A DNA stretch of 39,225 bases from an uncultured Massilimicrobiota sp. (GTDB lineage Bacteria; Bacillota_I; Bacilli_A; Erysipelotrichales; Coprobacillaceae). This document shows positions 31,836 through 39,225 of this stretch, in pieces. The DNA lies in the NCBI GenBank assembly GCA_944325245.1, contig CALUZM010000015.1, forward strand, positions 1 to 39,225, in the 5' to 3' direction. The notes below the pieces were generated by a model, which saw only the letters and a list, made by a program, of their open reading frames with translations, did no database searches and was not told the origin of the DNA. Each line of letters opens with the position of its first letter. Position 1 is the first letter of the stretch. Both the position numbers and the translations under genes were made by a program.

Positions 31836-32558
31836 TAATAGAACTAAACACATAGAAATCATATTATTCATCATATGTGACAAAATAGGAACATAAATAT
31901 TGTTTTGTTTTTCATATAAATAACTCAATACAAATCCCATCAGAAAATATGGAAAGATTTGTACCCATTCTGAAATATTACCATTCATAACAGCTGACAT
32001 AATATGAATAAAACCAAAGATAAAAGCAGAAATCAAATGAGCCATCTTCGGATTCCATTCATATAACCAGCCAAAGACAATTCCTCTAAATAACATTTCT
32101 TCAACAATAGGTGCTAAAACACAAGACACAAAAATCATAATCACCGGATATGATGTAGAGATAGATTCTATAAACTGTTGATTCTCACTGCTTTGATTAC
32201 CTCCTAAAGCTAAAGTCAGCAATCCTCCAACAATCTGGCAGGCATAAATTAGTAAAACACCAACAACACATCCATAAAACATATGATTCTTTATATTCTT
32301 CTTAAAATCCTTAAATTGTTCAATCATGCTATCTTTTAATAGCCATCCTGCTAAAAGCAATAAAATCAAATCAAAAACCAAATTTAAATAAGCATTTAAT
32401 TGTGTATAATCTGCCTGAAGATGAAAATGCAAGATTAAAAACTTAAATAAAGCACTCAATATTATTGATCCACAATACATATAAAGTGGCAATATCACAA
32501 AAATAAACATCCATTTGGCTTGTGTTGGGACTCTTCTAGAAAAACTTGTATTAAACAT
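31833..32558 (-). CDS. CPBP-family intramembrane metalloprotease
   Basis: The 241-aa protein has 6-8 helices and the Abi/CPBP motifs 'APIVEEMLFRGIVFGWL' (Glu-Glu plus Arg), 'FGFIHI' (His) and a C-terminal 'SHMMNN' (His, Asn). These bind a catalytic metal in the membrane. The family includes CAAX-like proteases and bacteriocin self-immunity proteins, so the substrate cannot be assigned. ATG 32558 has GGAGATGA, overlaps the upstream gene by 8 bases and is preferred to longer starts within that gene. Confidence 0.88.
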   Translation of the reverse strand: MFNTSFSRRVPTQAKWMFIFVILPLYMYCGSIILSALFKFLILHFHLQADYTQLNAYLNLVFDLILLLLAGWLLKDSMIEQFKDFKKNIKNHMFYGCVVGVLLIYACQIVGGLLTLALGGNQSSENQQFIESISTSYPVIMIFVSCVLAPIVEEMLFRGIVFGWLYEWNPKMAHLISAFIFGFIHIMSAVMNGNISEWVQIFPYFLMGFVLSYLYEKQNNIYVPILSHMMNNMISMCLVLL

Positions 32559-33414
32559 AAGATTCATCTCCAAAATCATTTTTATACTCATAACGATGAT
32601 ATGCTAATTCTTCAAAGAAAATAGTTCTTGATAAATAATATCTTGGTACATAAGTATAAATGCCAATAAGTCCTGCCACAATAGCCGCCACTAAAGATCC
32701 AAAAATAGGTAAAAAGATTAACGCTTCTTCAATTAATAACTGCAACACTAAAATACCAATCATCCAACCTAAAAAAGAAAGATTTAATTTGATAAAATCC
32801 CAGATATGTCCTTTCATTAAACGATAAGATTCTTTAATAGCCTGTAAATTTTTCATATGATATTGTTCTAATAAATATGGTACAGCAAACATGTAAGCTG
32901 AAATCACAAAAACGAGAACAAGTAAAACAAGATAACAAAGCATCATCACAGCAATAAGTGATGGAGCTTTCTGAAATAACTGAATAATGGTCTGAGTATA
33001 TTGACCACTTGAAATAAGAATGTTAGACATGATTTCAGGATCCAATTCAGAAACAAAAAGACCTAAAATCATAAAAATAATAAATATAGAAACAAAAAGA
33101 ATGAGAACCATGATGATGTTGTTCAATAAATATGTAGAAAACAATTCTTTTATTCTTTTGAATCCTACAAATGCATCATCATCTGATAACAAATGTGCCT
33201 GATTTCTCACCATTTTTAATGAACTAACAACATAACCATGAGATAATGTTAAAAAAACAAGACTGATAATTGCATAAAGTAAACTACTCTGACCAGTATT
33301 AAATAATCCAGGTATTAGCCCAAGTAAAATCAGAATAATTAAAATACGTATATATTGTGCTTTATTCATTTCAAGCACTTGATTTGCTCTTTCTTTGATT
33401 TTTTGGATATTCAT
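32551..33414 (-). CDS. DUF975-family membrane protein
   Basis: This 287-aa protein has about six helices. The general DUF975 pattern shows 'LSHGYVVSSLKMVRNQ', a large central membrane part, and 'AIKESYRLMKGHIWDFIKLNLSFLGWMI' followed by a C-terminal 'YVPRYYLSRTIFFEELAYHRY'. Function of the family is unknown. The ATG follows AAGGAGTGATG. It is coupled by overlap to the CPBP protease gene, suggesting a membrane pair. Confidence 0.75.
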   Translation of the reverse strand: MNIQKIKERANQVLEMNKAQYIRILIILILLGLIPGLFNTGQSSLLYAIISLVFLTLSHGYVVSSLKMVRNQAHLLSDDDAFVGFKRIKELFSTYLLNNIIMVLILFVSIFIIFMILGLFVSELDPEIMSNILISSGQYTQTIIQLFQKAPSLIAVMMLCYLVLLVLVFVISAYMFAVPYLLEQYHMKNLQAIKESYRLMKGHIWDFIKLNLSFLGWMIGILVLQLLIEEALIFLPIFGSLVAAIVAGLIGIYTYVPRYYLSRTIFFEELAYHRYEYKNDFGDESYV

Positions 33415-33457
33415 TCACATCACTCCTTAATGTATTGCCAACATTATATCATATCTC

Positions 33458-33790
33458 CTATTTAATGTCTAAACTTGTTTTGATAGCCTGATCAACCTTT
33501 TCCATTAAGGAATCTGATAAAGTCCCTAATCGTTCATCAATTCTTTTTTTATCAATTGTACGTATTTGTTCAAGTAAAATAACTGACTTCTTATCAAGAA
33601 ACTGTGTTTCAATAATGACATGTGTAGGTAAATCATTTTTTGTCATTTTTGATGAAATGGGCGCTATAATAACAGTAGTTGAATATTTATTGCCCTTGTT
33701 ATTTTGTAAAATCAAAACAGGTCTATATCCTCCCTGTTCACTGCCTACAACTGGTGATAAATCTGCATAATATATTTCTCCCCTGTTCAT
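33458..33790 (-). CDS. mazF: MazF/PemK-type mRNA interferase
   Basis: The 110-aa protein is a close match to EndoA/MazF: '[31 protein letters not shown]' with the catalytic Arg, 'VIIAPISSK' with Ser/Thr and '[13 protein letters not shown]'. Such toxins cut single-stranded mRNA at short motifs. The ATG follows AGGAGGATATT. An antitoxin gene normally sits just upstream. None is seen in the 285 bp before the start, so it is an orphan locally. It is followed after 43 bp by the DUF975 gene. Confidence 0.93.
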   Translation of the reverse strand: MNRGEIYYADLSPVVGSEQGGYRPVLILQNNKGNKYSTTVIIAPISSKMTKNDLPTHVIIETQFLDKKSVILLEQIRTIDKKRIDERLGTLSDSLMEKVDQAIKTSLDIK

Positions 33791-33949
33791 AATATCCTCC
33801 TATCATACCCTTAATATATGAAGGAAAATGAAAAAAAGAACCTCATCGTCAAAAGTGAAAAGCAAAAACATCAAAAACAATTCTTTTTCATAATAACAAT
33901 ATACTTTCATCATGACGAAAAATGGAAATAGATAAAAATTTTTAATTTT

Positions 33950-33976
33950 TTAGCACTCTCGACTTGACTCTGCTAA
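33950..33976 (+). promoter_or_regulatory. CIRCE-like (HrcA) operator of hsp20
   Basis: TTAGCACTC, nine bases, then CTCTGCTAA. The left arm is perfect CIRCE; the right arm differs from GAGTGCTAA at three positions. It covers the -35 box of the hsp20 promoter, where a repressor would block it. Confidence 0.55.
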
Positions 33977-33991
33977 AATTAGTGCTATAAT
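33964..33991 (+). promoter_or_regulatory. Promoter of hsp20
   Basis: TTGACT (33964-33969), a 16-bp spacer and consensus TATAAT (33986-33991). The 5' UTR begins with a perfect GTTAAGG-AAAGGA-CCTTAAC hairpin (about 34000-34020) that may stabilise the mRNA. Confidence 0.85.
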
Positions 33992-34075
33992 ATAGTTGTA
34001 GTTAAGGAAAGGACCTTAACCCAAGGAAAGAATTTTATATCCAATAAAGAATTTGAAAGAAAGAGGCGATGTATT

Positions 34076-34483
34076 ATGAAATTCCTACCAACTATTAATG
34101 ATATGTTTAATGATTTATTTTATGATCCTTTTATGAATCGTTCTTCTATTGATACAATGCGTACTGATATCGTTGAAAAAGACAATGAATACGAATTAAG
34201 TATGGAATTACCTGGTTATCAGAAATCTGATATCAAGATGGAATTAAAAGATGGTTATCTTAAAGTCGAAGCCAGCAGAAATTCTCAAAATGATACCAAA
34301 GATAATGATGGTCATATTATCAGACGTGAAAGATATAGTGGAAACTGCTATCGTAGTTTCTATGTTGGAGACGTTTCAGAAAATGATATTAAAGCTTCAT
34401 TTGATAATGGTGAATTAAAGATTTCTATACCAAAGAATAATGTCAAACAAGTAGAAGATAAGAAATATATTACGATTGAATAA
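34076..34483 (+). CDS. hsp20: Small heat-shock protein Hsp20
   Basis: The 135-aa alpha-crystallin-domain chaperone holds unfolding proteins in the cytoplasm. The N-terminus is short ('FLPTINDMFNDLFYDPF'). The alpha-crystallin domain runs from about residue 30 ('DIVEKDNEYELSMELPGYQKSDIKMEL') to 'ASFDNGELKISIPK', with the conserved 'A.(F)DNG.L.I..PK' signature. The ATG has AAAGAGGCGATG upstream. Heat or stress control through HrcA is suggested by the CIRCE-like site. Confidence 0.96.
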   Translation: MKFLPTINDMFNDLFYDPFMNRSSIDTMRTDIVEKDNEYELSMELPGYQKSDIKMELKDGYLKVEASRNSQNDTKDNDGHIIRRERYSGNCYRSFYVGDVSENDIKASFDNGELKISIPKNNVKQVEDKKYITIE

Positions 34484-34513
34484 AAAGAACCTTCGCAAAA
34501 CGCGAAGGCTTTT
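34484..34513. terminator. Bidirectional terminator of hsp20 and the wall-polymer cluster
   Basis: CCTTCGC (34490-34496) and GCGAAGG (34502-34508) with loop, A-run before and T-run after. Confidence 0.85.
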
Positions 34514-35633
34514 ATATTTTCTGCTGTAATATAAAATCAACAATATCACGTGTATAGCTTTTTTGTGGTGGAGCAACCATTTTTCTAGAAAACGCTTGAA
34601 TATCATAATTTGACTTATCGTGTAAATTTTCTAAAAGTGTCTGTGGTTGTGTATAAATCTCACCTGGTAAATCATGTTGGTAATCAATATACATATTCCT
34701 TTTTGACATATATTCTTCATAATCAAATGCATAAAAATAAATAGGTTTATTTAATAAAGATGCTTCAAAAATAACTGCTGAATAATCTGTAATAATATAA
34801 TCAGCAACATGAAAAAACTCTAAAGATGTATATTGATGGTCTTCAATAATTCTTGGATCATCAATATGAAACTCCGTTAATGGATGAAGTTTTAAAACAA
34901 AATGATATTTTTCAAAATCAACATATTCAATGAACTCTTTGACTGCTTCCTTAAAATGAGAATCATCTTTTCTAAATGTAGGTGCATAAACAATAACTTT
35001 TTTACTTTGATCTAATAATTGAGGATAACTTTGTTGAATACGTGCAACAATAGCTTGTTTATGTGATGAATCAATTAACAAATCAGTCTTAGGTAATGGA
35101 AACACTTTAACCTGTGATAAATTGACATGAAATGCTTCAGCAAAAAAAGGTCTTGTATATTCACTGCTTGAAAAAACATATGTATAGTTCTTATGCATTC
35201 TCATCAAATGTGCAACCTTTGAACTTGAACCTTCAGGGCAATCTAAAATACTGTATCCAAATTTCTTGAAAGCACCTAAAGCATGCCAGATTTGGATCAC
35301 AATAAGTTCTGGTCGCTGTTTAAGAATACTGACAGGAATACAGTAGGTATCTAAAATAACAACTTGTGATGTTGCAATATGGTACATTTGTTTTAACATA
35401 TGAAAACAATAGAAAAGATGATTCTTCATACCACTTTTTAACATTTTTGCTAAGACAACATGTTGAATATCAGGTCTCACCTGTTTCATTTCATCAATCA
35501 GCATTTGGAAATCTAAAGGTGTCGTATCCATCTGACGAGAAATATAAGTAATTTTCTTTTGCACAGGCAAACATTTCATCAAAGCAAAAAGAATATTAAG
35601 AAAAAAGATTCCAACATTAACAACAATACCCAT
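34512..35633 (-). CDS. CDP-glycerol glycerophosphotransferase family protein (TagB/TagF-like)
   Basis: The 373-aa protein has the Glyphos_transf fold: an N-terminal hydrophobic segment (about 4-20) for membrane association, 'IQIWHALGAFKKFGYS' with the conserved His in the central motif, 'KVIVYAPTFRKDD', 'YHFVLKLHPL' and 'DYIITDYSAVIFEASLLNKPIYFYAFD'. It transfers glycerol- or ribitol-phosphate from a CDP donor onto a teichoic-acid-type or capsular polymer. Its start touches the stop of the next upstream transferase, so the genes are coupled. Acceptor unknown. Confidence 0.92.
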   Translation of the reverse strand: MGIVVNVGIFFLNILFALMKCLPVQKKITYISRQMDTTPLDFQMLIDEMKQVRPDIQHVVLAKMLKSGMKNHLFYCFHMLKQMYHIATSQVVILDTYCIPVSILKQRPELIVIQIWHALGAFKKFGYSILDCPEGSSSKVAHLMRMHKNYTYVFSSSEYTRPFFAEAFHVNLSQVKVFPLPKTDLLIDSSHKQAIVARIQQSYPQLLDQSKKVIVYAPTFRKDDSHFKEAVKEFIEYVDFEKYHFVLKLHPLTEFHIDDPRIIEDHQYTSLEFFHVADYIITDYSAVIFEASLLNKPIYFYAFDYEEYMSKRNMYIDYQHDLPGEIYTQPQTLLENLHDKSNYDIQAFSRKMVAPPQKSYTRDIVDFILQQKI

Positions 35634-36763
35634 TATTCTTCCTCCCTTAAAAGCAGATTGACAAATCGTTGACTACTCTTTCCGTCACAAGCTTCCATAA
35701 ACTGTTTTTGAAACTCCTTTTTTTTGTCAGAAAAATCTTGAGCTGACAAAATAGCATTCACTAATTCTTTCTGATTTTTCACTACAGGTCCGTAAGTATA
35801 ATTTTCATATGGATAGAAAAAATCTCTTTGTTGAATATATTCTTCTAAGTCATAAGCAAAAAAGATTGTTTGTATGTCCAATAATGATGCCTCAAAAATA
35901 ACTGATGAGTAATCTGTAATTAATATATCTGTCACAAATAACAAATCATTAATTTCTCTAAGAGAAGTCAAATTCATAAAAAAATGTTCATCTAAAATTT
36001 CCTGACATTTATTCTTTATATAAGGATGCAATTTTAAAATCAATACATATTCATCTCCCAATGCTTTTTGAAGAGATGAAAAATGAATATGCTGAAAATC
36101 ATAAAATCCCTGATGAATATCATTTCCTCTAAATGTTGGAGCAAATAAAATCACTTTCTTATTTTTTAATAATGGATATTTCTGATAAAGATCTTCTCTG
36201 ATTTTCATTTTATATGTTGAATCAAAAAATATATCTGTTCTTGGTATTCCATAACTATGAACATTTTGAATATCCATACGAAATGCTTTCGCATAATCCT
36301 TACGTATACTTTCACTGCTGACAATGGCATCAGTATAATTTCTATGTGTCATTGAGAAACGATCGTGATTTTGTTTTCTGGCAAATCCTACAGTTTTAAA
36401 TGCACCAACAGCATGCCATACCTGAATCAGTTTCGTCTGCTTTCTTAAAGGAATAGGATAAATCAAAGGATAAAAATCATCAACAAGTATATATTTTGAC
36501 ATAGCTATGTCTTTACAAATGGCTTTTTTATCATGTTTGACAGAAGAGGATACATATAAATGCTTTTTCACAATATATGTATTATCTAAAGCATTTTCTA
36601 TAAATGCAAAATTTCCACTCATATCTCCTCTAGAATCTGATAAAAATGTTATCTGCTTTTTATTCAAACGAAACCTCATGCAATAAAAAATATATAAAAC
36701 AATGTAGTCTAAACGACGTATCACCTGTAAAATCATTTTTATGAAGCTCAACACAATTATCAC
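35633..36763 (-). CDS. Second CDP-glycerol glycerophosphotransferase family protein
   Basis: This 376-aa paralogue of its neighbour has the same motif order: 'LIQVWHAVGAFKTVGFARK', 'KVILFAPTFRGNDIHQ', 'YVLILKLHPYIK' and 'DILITDYSSVIFEASLLDIQTIFFAYD'. The N-terminal ~28 residues are hydrophobic. The start is uncertain: GTG at 36763 is the longest form, and an ATG at 36736 is possible. Two non-identical copies suggest a polymerase/primase pair, or two substituents, in a glycerol- or ribitol-phosphate polymer. Confidence 0.9.
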   Translation of the reverse strand: MIIVLSFIKMILQVIRRLDYIVLYIFYCMRFRLNKKQITFLSDSRGDMSGNFAFIENALDNTYIVKKHLYVSSSVKHDKKAICKDIAMSKYILVDDFYPLIYPIPLRKQTKLIQVWHAVGAFKTVGFARKQNHDRFSMTHRNYTDAIVSSESIRKDYAKAFRMDIQNVHSYGIPRTDIFFDSTYKMKIREDLYQKYPLLKNKKVILFAPTFRGNDIHQGFYDFQHIHFSSLQKALGDEYVLILKLHPYIKNKCQEILDEHFFMNLTSLREINDLLFVTDILITDYSSVIFEASLLDIQTIFFAYDLEEYIQQRDFFYPYENYTYGPVVKNQKELVNAILSAQDFSDKKKEFQKQFMEACDGKSSQRFVNLLLREEE

Positions 36764-36831
36764 CCACTTTCAAGCATTATATCATAACTTTACTAAAAAA
36801 CAAAAAAATTATAAGTCAATATCCTATCTCC

Positions 36832-37947
36832 TTATAATTTCTTTATTTTCTCCTTTATTTTTGAACATACCTTCCATATCTTTGAATAATAAAGCGTATA
36901 ATATATGCGATAAGGAATTTTACGTCCACGTGTATAAATATCCTGATTCACTGATTGATATTGAGATAATAAAAATTGATTAGGTGTCAATGTCATGACA
37001 TCTTTAAAATCATGATAATCTTTTGGTACATAAAAGTAACTTTGATCAAGTTGACTTGGAATTTGAAAATCTCGAATCAAATCCTGTTGTAATTTTGCAT
37101 AAATGTTCATAAAAGACTGAATCAATGTCTGTGTTTTTAAAGAATATAACATCCCATTAATTAAGCGATTATCAAAAGATTGCTTCACTTCTTTACAAAA
37201 ATCTGGTTCGTCTTTTAATGATTTATAGACTTGATAGTATGCCTGATAACTGCAAAAGACTGTCTCTGAAGCTTTTCCTGTTAAACTTTGTTGGTTATTA
37301 ATACGATAATTAATTAAAGGTTTATCAACAATTGTTATACGTTCTGCCAGAAAATAAGACATCATTGAAAAATATGTATCATTCGCTTGTTTTAAATTTT
37401 GAAATCTTAAATGATATTTTTCAATAAACGACCTTTTCCACATTTTGTTCCAAGGAACATTCGTTGAAAAATTAAAAATGTAACGTGGATGTGTTTTCCT
37501 TGAAAAAGGAATATGTTCTGGTAATTTTTCTTTCTTTAAATATGTCCCAGTTTTAATCACTGTTTGTGTTAACGTATCATATCTATTTGCTGCACAGACA
37601 CATAAATCCGCTTGATCTTTCTCACATTTTTTATACATGGACTCCAATGCATTTTTTTCAAAAATATCATCAGCATCCCAAAACACAACATATTTTCCAT
37701 GAGCTATATCAAGAGCATGGTTACGTGCAACACCTGCATACATATTCTTTTGTTGAAGAACAATAATACGTGAATCCTGATTTTCATACTGCTTTAAAAT
37801 AGTCAAAGAATCATCTGTAGAACCATCATCAACACAAATGATTTCAATGGATTTTAAAGATTGATGAATAATACTTTCCATTGTTTCCACAAGATATTTT
37901 TCTGCATTATAAATAGGGACAACCACACTCACTTTGATATTGTTCAT
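36832..37947 (-). CDS. Family 2 glycosyltransferase
   Basis: The 371-aa protein has a GT-A domain at residues 1-~220: 'VSVVVPIYNAEKYLVETMESIIHQ', DDGSTDDS for the nucleotide sugar, and 'VFWDADD' as the DxD metal motif. The C-terminal half is helical with a basic end. The ATG follows GAGGAGG. It shares the operon with the CDP-glycerol transferases and acts in wall or capsular polysaccharide synthesis. Sugar unknown. Confidence 0.93.
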   Translation of the reverse strand: MNNIKVSVVVPIYNAEKYLVETMESIIHQSLKSIEIICVDDGSTDDSLTILKQYENQDSRIIVLQQKNMYAGVARNHALDIAHGKYVVFWDADDIFEKNALESMYKKCEKDQADLCVCAANRYDTLTQTVIKTGTYLKKEKLPEHIPFSRKTHPRYIFNFSTNVPWNKMWKRSFIEKYHLRFQNLKQANDTYFSMMSYFLAERITIVDKPLINYRINNQQSLTGKASETVFCSYQAYYQVYKSLKDEPDFCKEVKQSFDNRLINGMLYSLKTQTLIQSFMNIYAKLQQDLIRDFQIPSQLDQSYFYVPKDYHDFKDVMTLTPNQFLLSQYQSVNQDIYTRGRKIPYRIYYTLYYSKIWKVCSKIKEKIKKL

Positions 37948-37965
37948 GATTGTGAAAACCTCCTC

Positions 37966-39012
37966 TTATTGACGTAAAACTTTTTTAACATTTCTGATTC
38001 GACGTTTGATAAAATTCTTTGTTTTACGAATACGCGCACTTGTATTCATCCACTTATAGGCAGCTTTTGGATCATCAATAATGCGTGTAATTTTTTGCCA
38101 CTCTAATTTTGTAAAATCTGACTCTCTGAATTCATGAAGTTTCATAGCTTCTTTAAATTCTTCTGACAGACGATATAAATATTCCAACCTAAATTCTTTC
38201 GCAATACGTCCATAATTCCAAAAATAATTTCTGACACGTTTAATAGAATATTCATAAATAAAATATTCCTTTAATTGTGGATTTGAATCTAAAAAATCAT
38301 GAATAAATTGATATTCATCATTCATGCAATAGACTTTTGCTTTACTATTAACAGATGAATTGGGATTATCACGACGATTCATATAATAAGGTCTATTGAC
38401 AAAATACATTCTTTCAGCCCAGCAAAAAGTCTGAAACCAAAAACCATTATCCTGAAAAGATGCTCCAGGTGTTGTATTATGACGAATATGATGTTTTTCT
38501 AACATTTCTCTTTTATAAATTCCACTCCATGTATTTAATATATATTTAAAAACTTCTGGGTGTTCTTTTGGATTCACAACTTCATTATAACCAGTGCCAT
38601 CTTTTGATAATTGATTGTATGTTGCCACTAAAGTATTATTTTTATACACAAATCGATAAAAATCTGCTTTGATAACATCTAAATCTTTCTCATGAGCAAT
38701 CTGATATAAATCTTCATACATATGTAAATCCACATAATCATCTGGTTCAACAATACCTACATATTCTCCTGTAGCTCTATCCAAACCATCATTCATGCCT
38801 TTTCCATATCCTTCATTTTGCTTATCAATAATAACGATACGGTCATCCTTTTGCGCATAGTCTTGAATAATCTGAAGTGATCCATCAGTAGATCCATCAT
38901 TGACACAAATAATTTCTATATCTTTCAATGTTTGATGAACAATACTTTCCATACATTCTACTAAATATTGCTCTACATTATAAATTGGTACAATAATTGA
39001 TACTTTTGCCAT
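37966..39012 (-). CDS. Family 2 glycosyltransferase
   Basis: The 348-aa protein is similar in its first ~100 residues to the next downstream enzyme: 'VSIIVPIYNVEQYLVECMESIVHQ', NDGSTDGS and 'GIVEPDDYV'. The C-terminal part (with 'PGASFQDNGFWFQTF' and a basic tail) is of the kind seen in capsule-locus glycosyltransferases. The ATG follows AAAAAGGAGAAATC. It is 18 bp from the following GT2 gene. Sugar and linkage unknown. Confidence 0.93.
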   Translation of the reverse strand: MAKVSIIVPIYNVEQYLVECMESIVHQTLKDIEIICVNDGSTDGSLQIIQDYAQKDDRIVIIDKQNEGYGKGMNDGLDRATGEYVGIVEPDDYVDLHMYEDLYQIAHEKDLDVIKADFYRFVYKNNTLVATYNQLSKDGTGYNEVVNPKEHPEVFKYILNTWSGIYKREMLEKHHIRHNTTPGASFQDNGFWFQTFCWAERMYFVNRPYYMNRRDNPNSSVNSKAKVYCMNDEYQFIHDFLDSNPQLKEYFIYEYSIKRVRNYFWNYGRIAKEFRLEYLYRLSEEFKEAMKLHEFRESDFTKLEWQKITRIIDDPKAAYKWMNTSARIRKTKNFIKRRIRNVKKVLRQ

Positions 39013-39013
39013 T

Positions 39014-39225
39014 TTAATGATTTCTCCTTTTTAACATTTTTTTGATTTGGTGAGGAATATACAAAACCATTTTTCCTACTTTATAAGTTGTTGAATTTTT
39101 GACTCTTTGAGCACCATCATCATTTTTCTGTTTTGATTTTTTTCTAAGTAGAAAAAATTGCTGATAAACATATGTATTACAATCTTTTTGTAAAACTTCA
39201 TTGACTCTATTGGCATAAGACTCCA
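39014..39225 (-). CDS. C-terminal end of a further polymer-cluster protein, partial
   Basis: The last ~70 codons of a gene that begins beyond the right edge. The visible end runs from 'ESYANRVNEVLQKDCNTYVYQ' to 'YKVGKMVLYIPHQIKKMLKRRNH'. The basic 'YKVGKMVLYIPHQIKK' tail is of the kind found at the end of bacterial polysaccharide-cluster transferases. It ends two bases before the next GT2 start, so it belongs to the same operon. Enzyme class cannot be determined. Confidence 0.65.
   Translation of the reverse strand, partial: ESYANRVNEVLQKDCNTYVYQQFFLLRKKSKQKNDDGAQRVKNSTTYKVGKMVLYIPHQIKKMLKRRNH

Overview
The window is AT-rich bacterial DNA with Firmicutes-type gene content: a mraY-murD-ftsW run, a LytR-CpsA-Psr protein, CDP-glycerol glycerophosphotransferases, Rae1/YacP-type and MazF-type nucleases, and strong AGGAGG ribosome sites. 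Protein style suggests a gut Erysipelotrichia/Coprobacillaceae-type organism, but no marker gene here proves it.

Left edge (1-2.2 kb): a ParA ATPase (cut by the window edge), a short DprA-like protein and a degenerate SAM-methyltransferase-fold protein look like the end of an integrated mobile element. Immediately beside them ftsW ends abruptly at the VTG-x-TL sequence that normally leads into its last conserved loop and helix, so this element appears to have inserted into ftsW.

2.2-7.1 kb: a rearranged division/cell-wall cluster on the minus strand (mraY, murD, truncated ftsW). A MepA-type MATE exporter with its own promoter, a guanidine-IV-like riboswitch and its own terminator sits between murD and ftsW.

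7.3-22.1 kb: core chromosome. DUF1846 protein, DUF3783 protein, LCP wall-polymer ligase, DUF2974 hydrolase, class Ia ribonucleotide reductase (nrdA-nrdB), an ArsP_2-type metal permease, an EF-G/TetM-like GTPase fused to a Rae1-type mRNA endonuclease domain, a GH1 6-phospho-beta-glucosidase, two small unknown proteins and a SEC-C methionine aminopeptidase.

22.59-29.59 kb: a compact 7.0-kb integrative element in the 3' end of a tRNA-Lys(CUU) gene, bounded by a 21-bp direct repeat. It has a tyrosine integrase and a CI-like repressor on the plus strand. A Cro-like protein, an excisionase-like HTH protein, a replication protein, a DnaC-type loader and several unknown proteins run leftward. A three-operator switch lies between the two arms, 17-bp arm-type repeats lie at both ends, and at least three structured small-RNA/attenuator loci lie in the left arm. 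No conjugation, capsid or terminase gene is visible. The layout is that of a phage satellite (PICI-like) or a minimal integrative element.

29.7-39.2 kb: core chromosome again. A membrane-anchored HAD-fold protein that has lost its catalytic residues, a PAP2 phosphatase, a CPBP protease, a DUF975 membrane protein, a MazF toxin without visible antitoxin, an Hsp20 gene with a CIRCE-like operator, then a wall/capsule polymer cluster (two CDP-glycerol transferases, two GT2 glycosyltransferases and the end of a further gene).
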